From positions 310,001-374,000 of the forward strand of contig NZ_JACTAB010000001.1 of the NCBI RefSeq assembly GCF_014486695.1: a stretch of DNA of 64,000 nt, read 5' to 3'. The DNA is from Flavobacterium buctense (GTDB lineage Bacteria; Bacteroidota; Bacteroidia; Flavobacteriales; Flavobacteriaceae). A program made the position numbers and the translations under genes. Below are positions 27,856 to 36,258 of this stretch, one piece after another (the stretch's first letter is position 1; each line of letters opens with the position of its first letter). A model generated the notes under the pieces. The model saw only the letters and a list, made by a program, of their open reading frames with translations. It searched no databases and was not told the origin of the DNA.

Positions 27856-28278
27856 TTAATTTTGTTTCACGTGGAACATCTTCATTTTCTCTTCTTCTTT
27901 ATCACGCATTATTTGTTCGTCTGCATCAGACTTGTCTTTATATCCGCAATAATGCAAAACTCCATGAACCATTACACGTTTCAATTCGTCTTCAAAAGAA
28001 ACTTTGAAATCTTGCGCATTTTCGCGAACTCTTTCAACGGAAATAAAAATATCTCCGTGTAGCTCATTTCCTATAGAATAGTCAAAGCTAATGATGTCGG
28101 TTAACGTGTCGTGATTAAGGTATTGTTGGTTTATTTCCAACAAATAATCATCATCGCAGAAGATGTAATTAATCTCTCCTTCGTTCTTTATTTCGGAGCT
28201 TATGACTTTGGAAAGCCAATCGGCATAAACCGATTCGTTGTCTAAATTGAAATCTGACTCGTAATTAAAACTAATCAT
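27856..28278 (-). CDS. ybeY: endoribonuclease YbeY (rRNA maturation factor)
   Basis: 140-residue metalloprotein of the YbeY family, involved in 16S rRNA 3' maturation and ribosome quality control. The metal motif reads HGVLHYCGYKDKSDADEQ: the first two histidines of H-x3-H-x5-H are present, and the third ligand position is Asp in GYKD. The codons for FHVKQ near the C-terminus coincide with a consensus parS site. The start overlaps the DUF4175 stop by 8 bases, and one base separates its stop from mnmG. Confidence 0.92.
   Translation of the reverse strand: MISFNYESDFNLDNESVYADWLSKVISSEIKNEGEINYIFCDDDYLLEINQQYLNHDTLTDIISFDYSIGNELHGDIFISVERVRENAQDFKVSFEDELKRVMVHGVLHYCGYKDKSDADEQIMRDKEEEKMKMFHVKQN
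27863..27878. other. parS ParB binding site 2, inside ybeY
   Basis: The reverse complement TGTTCCACGTGAAACA is a full 16/16 match to the consensus TGTTnCACGTGAAACA. It lies in the last codons of ybeY, encoding FHVKQ, 1.9 kb from site 1. Confidence 0.88.
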
Positions 28279-31200
28279 TCTTGATAAAATATTCTTGAAC
28301 CTTTTGGTTAAAATTGGAGCGCAAAGGTAAGCTTTGTCTATTTAAAATTTCTATACTATTCAAATATTCTTGAAGCTTGCTCGGAAGCGCATTCGCCTGA
28401 TTGCTAAATTCTTTCTTATTCGTTTCTGATTGTCGTTTCTTATCTTCTCCTTGTTGCTGTAAAGCTTTTTCTAATTTTAACAACTCATATTTTACATTCA
28501 AAATCTTTTGAAGTGTTTCATTGTTAAACCCTTTATTTAATAATTGCTTCTCGATTTGTTTCATTTGGTCCAAAGTATTTTGACCATTTCCGCCAACGCC
28601 TTGCTTTTTCAATTCCTTTTCTAAAGCTTCACGTAATTGCTGTTGCTCTTTGTAAATCTCCATGATTGCTTTTGCATCTCCTTCGCCGTCTTGTCCTTGT
28701 TCTCCACCTTTTTCATTGCCTTGTCCTTGACCTGATTTTCCGCCTTTTTGACCTTGACCTTCTTTACTGCCTTGTTGTCCTTCACCAGGTTTTTCGCCCT
28801 CTTTTCCTTCTTGACCCTCACCTGGTTTTTCTCCTTTTTTCATTCCCTTTTTCATCTTTTCACCAAGGCCTTCTTGCTTCTTGATGATGTCCGGTAATTG
28901 CATTCCGGCTCCTTGTCCTTTTCCGGGTTTTGGTTTGCCTTGCCCTTGGCCTTCCATTTGCATCTGCATTTGCATGCCGTTGAGAATGTCACTCAACATA
29001 TCAGCCAATTTATTCGAAGAAGAAACAGCATACTGTTGGTGTGAATTTCCCTTTGGCACATTGGCTTCCGCTAAATTTTCTAAAGCTTTATCTACATTGT
29101 ATTGGACATTTCCAATTTCTTTAGTTACATCCTCAGCGATTTTTGGATTGCGTAAAGACATGGCAAATAAACTGTCATCCACATGTTTGAATTGTTGTTT
29201 TAAATCTTGTTGTATTTTTAAATTTTTATTGAACGATGGTGCACCGCGTTTCAGATTTTTAAACTGTTTCATCACATCTTCTTGAGAAAATGAATACGCT
29301 AAAAGATTGTCCAAAATCTGACGCAACATCGCCACATCTTCTTCCATTTGTTCCATGTCGCCGGATTGCATTTGTTCCGCCATTTGCTGGCTCATTTGCT
29401 TCATCTTTTTGGAAGCGCTTTTTTGCTTAGGCTTTGCTTTGTCTTTTTGTTGCTTTTGCAATTGGTCTTTAGCGTTCTTTAAATCTTCGTCTATGCTTTT
29501 CTCTTTTTCATCGGTGTTAGGCAAATCCATTGGAGATTTTAATTCCTTATTGTCTTTGTCTAACTCATTCAATTCTTCTTGAAGTTTGTCAAACTCTTTG
29601 TTGATGTCATCCTGTTTTTCAGCATTGTTCTCCTCATTCTTATCGGCCAATTTATCTTGCTTTTCAGCTAGTTTGTCTAGTTTGTCTGCAATCTGCTCCG
29701 TTTTTTTCTCCACGTAATAACGCTTGGTTAATTCCACTAATTGTTCCAAACTCTTGGTTTGGTTTTTACTAGCTTGTTGGAATTTCTCCATCTTTTCAAA
29801 CAACTCTTCTTTGCTTATTTTGTCATTCAGTTTTTGAAGTTCGTCTAAAAGCTTTTGGTTTTTCTCTAATTCTTCTTTGGTTTTCTCCAAACGTTCTTGC
29901 AACAATTCTTTCTTCTCGTCTTTTTTATCTGCCTTGAACTGTTCCAAATTGTCTTTCATCTTCTCCGAAAACTCTTTCATCAATTCGTCTTGTTGTTTCT
30001 GACGTTGGATAAAATCGTTGACTTTTTGCTGTTCTTTATAATCCAGATTGTCTTTTTCTTTGCCCATTTTTTGCAACTTCTCCATTTCGGATAATTGTTT
30101 GTCTTGTGCTTTTAAAGATTTGGCCAATGAATTAATGTTTTCGTTTTGCTGTTGCAACATTTCGTCTTGCTTCTCGGTTTCAGTCGATATACGATTGCTG
30201 AATATAGAAGATTTAGTGCTTTTAGAATTGTGAATCGCATCGTTATCAAAAATCTCAAAATAGTATTCATACGAAACGCCTTCTTCCACCGGAAGATTGC
30301 TTGGAAATGAAAACACAAACTGGTCATAAACATCTTTCTTAACGTTTATGAAAGCTTTTTTAGCAATATTTGGCGTGTCTTTAGGATAATAGACTATTTG
30401 CAATTTAGAAAGTCCGTAATCGTCTGAAACTTGTCCGAGCACATAATTTTTATTCACTTTCAAACTATCTGGAGCATTGTTAACCGTGATGGTTGGAAAT
30501 TGATCTTTGATAACCGAAATCTGATAATTCAATTTCTCGTAATTCTGAACTTTCTCATTTGAGGTCAAAATTTGATAATCGGTGTTTTGAAGAATGCTTT
30601 TTGACAATGAAAACACATTTTCGTTCTTGATAAAAGCAAAGCGATTGTTGGCATTTACCCAATCCACTTTTTGTGTAGCCAAAGTGTTCATTCTCCAAGT
30701 TACTTTAGTTCCTTCAGGAATAATCGCATTACCGGTTCCTTTAATGACTTCTGCTTTTTTATTCAAATAACCTGGGAAATTCAAGACCATTTCAAAGTTG
30801 GCTATCGACGGAACGGTTACTACTTTCAACTCATAATCGCGGGAAGAAACCTCATTGGCTTCAATATGAAATTCTAAATCTTCTGTAGGTTTCGGAATTA
30901 CAAACTGGAATTCACCGGCTTTACTACTTTCCATAAAATAACTTTCCTCACCAATATAAATCATAGCATTCTCCGGAAAAACTTTACCAACGGTTTTCAC
31001 TTTTAGTAAAAAATCTTTGTTTTGTTCAGTTTGCAAATTGTCATTCACCAACACAAATTCGAATGGAGCCGGTGGTAAAAATTGTTGTTTAAAATTGACC
31101 ACGCGATTCAAACTTTGGGACAAAATGTCGCCTTTGCCTGAAATCAGGAAAAACAAAAAGAACAAAATCGGAATAACAGCCAACGGTAAGTATTTCTTGT

Positions 31201-31645
31201 TCTTACCTAAATTTATGGCGTTGCCAAAAGGAATCGGCTGCAAAGTATTCGCTTTTTGGTCGATTGACGCTAATAGTAATTCAGATTTATTTTGGTCTTG
31301 AGATAATTGCAAAAAGTTGGTCAACTTGTCGCCAACTTCGTTAAAATGATTTCCAATGATGTTGGAAGCTTGGTTGTAATCAATTCCTTTTTGGAGTTTG
31401 AAAAGCTTGAAAATCGGGAAAAGAATAAATCGCAAAAGCAGAAACAATTCCACAACAACGAATACAGCAAACAAAATAGTTCTCGCCGTTGGTTTCAACC
31501 AAAGAAAATATTCCACAAAAAGTGTGAAGATAAAATACAACAATCCTAAGCCGACGAAAAATATCGTTCCGCGCAGCAATTCATTGGTATAAAACTTTCG
31601 AATAAAGTCTTCTAACTTTTGATAAATAAGGGTTGATTTTTCCAC
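28271..31645 (-). CDS. DUF4175 family large membrane protein
   Basis: 1124-residue protein that I recognise as DUF4175. Hydrophobic segments near 27-50, 55-77 and 150-168 anchor it. They are followed by a probable extracytoplasmic beta-rich region (to about 480), then several hundred residues of Lys/Glu/Gln coiled coil (about 490-760), and a Gly/Gln/Lys-rich low-complexity stretch (about 925-1030). The C-terminal end is again helical. Function is unknown; it is typically seen beside ybeY in Bacteroidota. Overlaps ybeY by 8 bases. The low-complexity region generates many spurious frames on both strands. Confidence 0.82.
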   Translation of the reverse strand: MEKSTLIYQKLEDFIRKFYTNELLRGTIFFVGLGLLYFIFTLFVEYFLWLKPTARTILFAVFVVVELFLLLRFILFPIFKLFKLQKGIDYNQASNIIGNHFNEVGDKLTNFLQLSQDQNKSELLLASIDQKANTLQPIPFGNAINLGKNKKYLPLAVIPILFFLFFLISGKGDILSQSLNRVVNFKQQFLPPAPFEFVLVNDNLQTEQNKDFLLKVKTVGKVFPENAMIYIGEESYFMESSKAGEFQFVIPKPTEDLEFHIEANEVSSRDYELKVVTVPSIANFEMVLNFPGYLNKKAEVIKGTGNAIIPEGTKVTWRMNTLATQKVDWVNANNRFAFIKNENVFSLSKSILQNTDYQILTSNEKVQNYEKLNYQISVIKDQFPTITVNNAPDSLKVNKNYVLGQVSDDYGLSKLQIVYYPKDTPNIAKKAFINVKKDVYDQFVFSFPSNLPVEEGVSYEYYFEIFDNDAIHNSKSTKSSIFSNRISTETEKQDEMLQQQNENINSLAKSLKAQDKQLSEMEKLQKMGKEKDNLDYKEQQKVNDFIQRQKQQDELMKEFSEKMKDNLEQFKADKKDEKKELLQERLEKTKEELEKNQKLLDELQKLNDKISKEELFEKMEKFQQASKNQTKSLEQLVELTKRYYVEKKTEQIADKLDKLAEKQDKLADKNEENNAEKQDDINKEFDKLQEELNELDKDNKELKSPMDLPNTDEKEKSIDEDLKNAKDQLQKQQKDKAKPKQKSASKKMKQMSQQMAEQMQSGDMEQMEEDVAMLRQILDNLLAYSFSQEDVMKQFKNLKRGAPSFNKNLKIQQDLKQQFKHVDDSLFAMSLRNPKIAEDVTKEIGNVQYNVDKALENLAEANVPKGNSHQQYAVSSSNKLADMLSDILNGMQMQMQMEGQGQGKPKPGKGQGAGMQLPDIIKKQEGLGEKMKKGMKKGEKPGEGQEGKEGEKPGEGQQGSKEGQGQKGGKSGQGQGNEKGGEQGQDGEGDAKAIMEIYKEQQQLREALEKELKKQGVGGNGQNTLDQMKQIEKQLLNKGFNNETLQKILNVKYELLKLEKALQQQGEDKKRQSETNKKEFSNQANALPSKLQEYLNSIEILNRQSLPLRSNFNQKVQEYFIKND

Positions 31646-31752
31646 TTTTTAGCCAATCTTTTATATAACCGATAAATGTACAATTTTTGGCGAATAACCA
31701 ACGTTAAAAATTTGCCAATGAAAATTCGTGAAATTCTTGGCTAATTAAATTT

Positions 31753-31760
31753 TATCTTTG
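31753..31760 (+). promoter_or_regulatory. -7 promoter box of gltX
   Basis: TATCTTTG fits TAnnTTTG, 17 bases before ATG 31778. A TTG lies 13 bases upstream, shorter than the usual spacing. Confidence 0.55.
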
Positions 31761-31777
31761 CACAAAATTTTACTAAA

Positions 31778-33283
31778 ATGTCAAGACCTGTTAGAGTTCG
31801 TTTTGCCCCAAGTCCGACCGGACCATTGCACATTGGTGGCGTGAGAACCGCCTTATTTAATTATTTATTTGCCAAAAAACATAACGGTGTTTTCTATTTA
31901 CGAATTGAAGATACCGACCAAAATCGCTTCGTTCCCGGAGCGGAACAATATATTTTTGAAGCTTTGGAATGGTTGGGCATTGCGCCAAGTGAAACCGTTG
32001 GAAAGAATGAAAAATTCGGTCCGTACCGTCAAAGCGAAAGAAAGCCTTTATACAAACAATACGCTGATCAGTTGGTAAATTCGGGTTGGGCTTATTATGC
32101 TTTTGATACAACAGAAGCATTAGACTCATGGAGAAAACATTATGAATCTAAAGGAGAAACTTTTATTTACAATTGGAAATATAACCAGCAATTGGATAAT
32201 TCTCTAAATATTTTTCCAACAGAAACCGAAAAAAGAATCGCGGCTGGCGAAGCTTATGTGATTCGTTTTAAAACGCCTGTGAATGAAACTTTGCATTTGC
32301 ACGACATCATCCGCGGCGATATTAATTTTGAAACTAATTTGTTAGACGATAAGGTTTTATTCAAGTCTGACGGCATGCCAACTTACCATTTAGCGAATAT
32401 TGTGGATGACCATTTGATGGAAACTTCTCATGTTATTCGTGGGGAAGAATGGTTGCCATCGATGCCTTTACACTGTTTGTTATATAAAGCTTTTGGTTGG
32501 GAAGCACCTGAATTTGCACATTTACCTTTAATATTAAAACCTATCGGTAACGGAAAATTATCCAAACGCGATGGCGATAAAATGGGATTCCCGGTATTTC
32601 CATTAGAATGGAAAAGTGAAGAAGGCGTTTCATCAGGTTACAGAGAAAAAGGATTTTTCCCGGAAGCTGTAGTTAACTTCTTGGCTTTGTTAGGTTGGAA
32701 TGACGGAACTGAACAGGAATTGTTTTCACTCGAAGAATTGGCTGAAAAGTTTGATTTAAACCGTGTGCACAAAGCCGGAGCCAAATTTGACCCGGATAAA
32801 AACAAATGGTTCAACCACCAATATTTGCAAAAACAAAGCGATGAAAGTTTGGCCGAAGCCTTTGCTCCTACTTTAGCTGATAAAGGAATTACGATTGAAA
32901 AAGATAAATTAGTAAGAATCGTTTCTTCGATAAAAGAACGTGCCAATTTCGTTTCCGAATTTTGGGATTTGGCGGATTATTTCTTTGTAGCACCAACATC
33001 TTATGATGAAAAAGCCGCTAAGAATTGGAAAGAAGAAACGCCGAATTTAATGCAACAATTGATTTCTGTTTTGGAAAATGTGGGCGAATTCTCTTCGGCA
33101 AACATTGAAACTATCGTCAAAGATTGGATGACCAAAAACGAAATCGGTATGGGAAAAGTGATGCAGCCGTTTCGTTTGAGTTTGGTTGGTGCTTTAAAAG
33201 GGCCACATCTTTTTGACATTGTGGAATTGATTGGCAAAGAAGAAACCATTAAGCGATTGGAGAAAGCGATTGCTACTTTATAA
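31778..33283 (+). CDS. gltX: glutamyl-tRNA synthetase
   Basis: 501-residue class I aminoacyl-tRNA synthetase. The HIGH motif is HIGG at 18-21 in APSPTGPLHIGG and the KMSKS motif is KLSKR at 260-264. The C-terminal anticodon-binding helical domain is present. It charges tRNA-Glu; a separate glnS at 36-38 kb makes a transamidation role for tRNA-Gln unnecessary. Monocistronic, ending in a bidirectional terminator. Confidence 0.98.
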   Translation: MSRPVRVRFAPSPTGPLHIGGVRTALFNYLFAKKHNGVFYLRIEDTDQNRFVPGAEQYIFEALEWLGIAPSETVGKNEKFGPYRQSERKPLYKQYADQLVNSGWAYYAFDTTEALDSWRKHYESKGETFIYNWKYNQQLDNSLNIFPTETEKRIAAGEAYVIRFKTPVNETLHLHDIIRGDINFETNLLDDKVLFKSDGMPTYHLANIVDDHLMETSHVIRGEEWLPSMPLHCLLYKAFGWEAPEFAHLPLILKPIGNGKLSKRDGDKMGFPVFPLEWKSEEGVSSGYREKGFFPEAVVNFLALLGWNDGTEQELFSLEELAEKFDLNRVHKAGAKFDPDKNKWFNHQYLQKQSDESLAEAFAPTLADKGITIEKDKLVRIVSSIKERANFVSEFWDLADYFFVAPTSYDEKAAKNWKEETPNLMQQLISVLENVGEFSSANIETIVKDWMTKNEIGMGKVMQPFRLSLVGALKGPHLFDIVELIGKEETIKRLEKAIATL

Positions 33284-33288
33284 AAAAG

Positions 33289-33316
33289 AAAAGTCCCGAG
33301 TTAATCGGGACTTTTT
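33289..33316. terminator. bidirectional terminator between gltX and the beta-barrel gene
   Basis: AAAAGTCCCGA (33289-33299) pairs with TCGGGACTTTT (33305-33315) around a 5-base loop, with A/T runs both sides. The core is the same as the terminator at 2704-2740. Confidence 0.88.
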
Positions 33317-33318
33317 TA

Positions 33319-33945
33319 TTAGAAGTAAAAAATAATATTTCCGTTTACCACCGAAGCATTTCCTTTAAAATCTCCATCAATCTTTCCAAACATATTGTTG
33401 ATTCCGTATTGATAAGTAACATTCAACCTAACGTTTCTAACACCTGCCGTTAAGCCCACAACCGGATAAATAGTAACATTACTGATATCGGTTAAATCTT
33501 TGGCTAAAACACCCGGATTGCCTTTGACAATATAGTCTTCATCGGTTTCATCTAAAGCCAATTTGCCATTGACTTGGACCATTGGGCCAAATTCAACACT
33601 CAAGTGGTTTTCTATAAACTTATAACTCAACTGAAAAGTGATATTAGCACAAGATAATTTGTAATTGGTTTCTCTTTCATTTAAAAATTGACTTAAAGTC
33701 GCTACTGTGAAATTGTATTCACTAAACTGCAACCCGTAAATCGCATCCCAATCGTTAAAGGCATTTCCTCTCATGGAAAGTCCAACATTCCAACCATCGC
33801 CGGGTTTGGTTTCGAAGTCTGAAGTATTGACATTGAATTGATTTAATCCTAGGGTTATTCCAATCATATTGGAATCTCTGTAGCCGTGTTGTGCTGACCC
33901 GATTGTTGTGGCCAACAACAAAAGGATGATAAGATTTTTGTTCAT
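33319..33945 (-). CDS. outer-membrane beta-barrel protein (PorT-like fold)
   Basis: 208-residue protein with a signal peptide (MNKNLIILLLLATTIGSAQ) and alternating amphipathic strands with aromatic ends, terminating in ...NGNIIFYF as barrel proteins do. I call the start at ATG 33945, since an upstream frame to 34008 has no signal peptide and includes the promoter box. It resembles small Bacteroidota PorT/outer-membrane beta-barrel proteins. The specific role is unknown. Confidence 0.75.
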   Translation of the reverse strand: MNKNLIILLLLATTIGSAQHGYRDSNMIGITLGLNQFNVNTSDFETKPGDGWNVGLSMRGNAFNDWDAIYGLQFSEYNFTVATLSQFLNERETNYKLSCANITFQLSYKFIENHLSVEFGPMVQVNGKLALDETDEDYIVKGNPGVLAKDLTDISNVTIYPVVGLTAGVRNVRLNVTYQYGINNMFGKIDGDFKGNASVVNGNIIFYF

Positions 33946-33969
33946 GAAATGATGACAGTTAATTTGTAA

Positions 33970-33977
33970 CAAACATA
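33970..33977 (-). promoter_or_regulatory. -7 promoter box of the beta-barrel gene
   Basis: Plus CAAACATA is TATGTTTG on minus (TAnnTTTG), 24 bases before ATG 33945; supports that start. Confidence 0.5.
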
Positions 33978-34023
33978 CATATATTTCGTATAAAGACTGT
34001 AGTAACAATTTAAATAATAAGAA

Positions 34024-35010
34024 ATGGACATTTTTTTAATTGGCTTTTTGGTCTTCGGACTTTTTGTATTGCTCTCTTCTTTTTTTACTGTCAAGCAGCA
34101 AACCGCTGTAATTATTGAACGTTTTGGGAAATTTTTGAGTATCCGACAATCCGGACTTCAATTAAAAATTCCGTTGATTGATAGAATTGCCGGTCGTGTG
34201 AATTTGAAAATTCAACAATTGGATGTGATTATTGAAACCAAAACCAAGGACAACGTATTCGTTAAACTAAAAGTTTCTGTACAGTTTATGGTAGTAAAAG
34301 ATACGGTTTATGATGCTTTTTATAAATTAGAATATCCGCATGACCAAATTACTTCTTATGTTTTTGACGTGGTTCGTGCCGAAGTACCGAAATTGATTTT
34401 GGATGATGTATTCGAAAGAAAAGACGATATCGCCATCGCTGTAAAAAGAGAATTGAATGAAGCCATGACGACTTATGGTTACACGATTATCAATACTTTG
34501 GTTACCGATATTGATCCGGATATTCAAGTAAAAAATGCGATGAACCGAATCAACGCAGCCGATAGAGAAAAAACCGTAGCCGAATTTGAAGCCGAAGCCT
34601 CAAGAATTAGAATTGTAGCCAAAGCCAAAGCGGAAGCAGAAAGCAAACGCTTACAAGGACAAGGTATAGCCGACCAAAGAAGAGAAATCGCCAAAGGTTT
34701 GGTAGAAAGTGTGGATGTTTTGAACAAAGTTGGAATAAATTCACAAGAAGCTTCGGCTTTGATTGTAGTAACGCAACACTATGATACTTTACAAGCGATT
34801 GGTGCCGATACCAATTCGAATTTGATTTTGTTGCCTAATTCGCCACAAGCCGGAAGCGACATGCTAAATAATATGGTAGCAAGTTTTACGGCAAGTAATT
34901 TGGTAGGAGAATCCATGAAAACCGGATTGAGAAAAGTAGAACCTAAAAAAGGTAAAAATCTTCCGAGTGCCGGACATTCAGAAGAAGAAACTCCGGAATC
35001 AGAATCATAA
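34024..35010 (+). CDS. SPFH/band 7 membrane protein (stomatin/HIR-like)
   Basis: 328-residue protein with one N-terminal membrane segment (about 4-22), then an SPFH domain (about 23-200; TVKQQTAVIIERFGKF and GLQLKIPLIDRI). An Ala/Glu-rich coiled coil follows (about 185-235, EFEAEASRIRIVAKAKAEAES), then an acidic tail. Such proteins form ring-like membrane microdomain scaffolds and often regulate proteases. Stands alone on plus, convergent with the next cluster. Confidence 0.88.
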   Translation: MDIFLIGFLVFGLFVLLSSFFTVKQQTAVIIERFGKFLSIRQSGLQLKIPLIDRIAGRVNLKIQQLDVIIETKTKDNVFVKLKVSVQFMVVKDTVYDAFYKLEYPHDQITSYVFDVVRAEVPKLILDDVFERKDDIAIAVKRELNEAMTTYGYTIINTLVTDIDPDIQVKNAMNRINAADREKTVAEFEAEASRIRIVAKAKAEAESKRLQGQGIADQRREIAKGLVESVDVLNKVGINSQEASALIVVTQHYDTLQAIGADTNSNLILLPNSPQAGSDMLNNMVASFTASNLVGESMKTGLRKVEPKKGKNLPSAGHSEEETPESES

Positions 35011-35029
35011 TTCAGATAATCACAATAAA

Positions 35030-35055
35030 AAAAAGAGGCTTAATCGCCTCTTTTT
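35030..35055. terminator. bidirectional terminator overlapping a coding end
   Basis: AAAAAGAGGC (35030-35039) and GCCTCTTTTT (35046-35055) with loop TTAATC. The right arm encodes the last residues (KRG) of the minus-strand 84-residue protein, whose stop lies in the loop. It ends both the SPFH gene and the minus cluster. Confidence 0.85.
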
Positions 35056-35294
35056 CTATTTATAAACCAACTAATGGCATACGGAATCAACATTTTTAAA
35101 ATCATGCCGAAAGTACCTGAAAATACATTTTTATATATTGTATACAAACCTTCCAATGGTTCGGCCGGAAGAATACTTTCTTTGGTTTTCTCGAAACTCA
35201 ATTTCATTTTCTGATAATGAATTTCCTTTTCCAATTTCAGGATTTCTAAATCGTGCTCGATTTCGGCGTAGGATGCGTATTTTTTTGTTCCCAT
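35040..35294 (-). CDS. small conserved protein, DUF6327-like
   Basis: 84-residue protein: an N-terminal helix (YAEIEHDLEILKLEKEIHYQKM), then a hydrophobic C-terminal segment (about 58-78) ending RKRGD. I associate this pattern with DUF6327 from memory only. It is third in a compact cluster with a holin-fold and a YtxH protein, suggesting envelope stress or membrane maintenance. It starts 3 bases after the preceding stop. Confidence 0.65.
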   Translation of the reverse strand: MGTKKYASYAEIEHDLEILKLEKEIHYQKMKLSFEKTKESILPAEPLEGLYTIYKNVFSGTFGMILKMLIPYAISWFINRKRGD

Positions 35295-35297
35295 AAT

Positions 35298-35648
35298 TTA
35301 TTCGTCAAAAAAGATTTCTGAGAATTTCTCTAAAATTGGTCCTTCCACGATTTTGTCTTTAACCAAGAATAAAAGCGCCGCTAAAATCGAATAGATTCCG
35401 GCCACAGCCAAAAATCCTAAAGGATAACTATCGAACATTTTTCCTAAAGCCAAAGCTCCGGCTATCGAAACGAAAAGTAAAACAATCGTCAAGCAAATGG
35501 CAATCAGCATAAACTTAACCATCAAAGTCGTTGACTTCATGGCCACTTTAAAACCCCAAAGTTTATAGTAAGCTATACTGCTTTCCATATAAGCTTTGGC
35601 ATTTTCCTGAATATCGTCTACGTTTTCTTTTATTTCTTCGAAAGCCAT
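35298..35648 (-). CDS. phage-holin-family-fold membrane protein (Actinobacterial-holin-like)
   Basis: 116-residue protein with an amphipathic N-terminus and two strong membrane helices (about 44-70 and 75-95). It matches the putative 'phage holin family' found chromosomally beside YtxH genes. There is no phage context, so lysis is unlikely. Overlaps the YtxH gene stop by 1 base. Confidence 0.7.
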   Translation of the reverse strand: MAFEEIKENVDDIQENAKAYMESSIAYYKLWGFKVAMKSTTLMVKFMLIAICLTIVLLFVSIAGALALGKMFDSYPLGFLAVAGIYSILAALLFLVKDKIVEGPILEKFSEIFFDE

Positions 35649-35977
35649 TATTTCTGCAATTTGGCGTTTTGTTTTTTAAGTTCGGCTAATTTCTCTTCCA
35701 AGAAGGAAATGGCTTCTTCGGCTTTATAACTCGATTTCGAAAGAAGATTATCTACCGTTTCTTTTAGCTCGTCTTTGGACTGCGAAAATTTTTCTTTGGC
35801 TTCTTCTTCAAAAGAACCAAACTTTGATTTGGCTTGGTCTTTTAAATCATCCAAACTGTCTTTGATTTTTTCTCTCGTTTTCGAACCTTTATCAGGCGCA
35901 AATAAAATTCCGATTCCAACTCCGATTGCAGCACCGGCCAAAAGAGCCAAAATGCTATCACCACTTTTACCAGACAT
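35648..35977 (-). CDS. YtxH-domain protein
   Basis: 109-residue protein with an N-terminal glycine-rich membrane segment (ALLAGAAIGVGIGILFAPDK, about 10-29), the YtxH hallmark, then a charged coiled coil (about 35-105). First gene of the three-gene cluster. YtxH genes are often induced by general stress; no regulator is visible here. Confidence 0.85.
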   Translation of the reverse strand: MSGKSGDSILALLAGAAIGVGIGILFAPDKGSKTREKIKDSLDDLKDQAKSKFGSFEEEAKEKFSQSKDELKETVDNLLSKSSYKAEEAISFLEEKLAELKKQNAKLQK

Positions 35978-36209
35978 AATTTTTGAATTTTTAATTTTAT
36001 TAAAGTTACGAAAATTTTACTGAAAAGCTGTTAAGATGTCGTTAAACAGCCAATATTCATTTTAAAGCGATATAATCACTGTTCGTTTATGGTCTTATAA
36101 ATTGACATTCCGAACTTTAAAAAATCCAACAAAACCAATTTATGAAAGCTGATTTTAATTGTCTAAAATTATATGGTTTTAAGTTACAATAACTTTTACT
36201 AATAATAGA

Positions 36210-36235
36210 AAAAGCCTGCTATTACACAGACTTTT
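36210..36235 (-). terminator. probable terminator of glnS
   Basis: AAAAGCCTG and CAGACTTTT pair with one mismatch around an 8-base loop. On the minus strand a T run follows. It lies 24 bases after the glnS stop. Confidence 0.6.
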
Positions 36236-36258
36236 CATTTATAAAATCTATACTGAAT

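Noticed and set aside
28621..29582. Several long open frames antisense to or shifted within DUF4175
   Set aside because: They arise from the Lys/Glu/Gln/Gly low-complexity codons of the real gene read in other frames.
35298..35648. Holin-fold protein as a sign of prophage
   Set aside because: No other phage genes nearby; this family is common beside YtxH genes on chromosomes.
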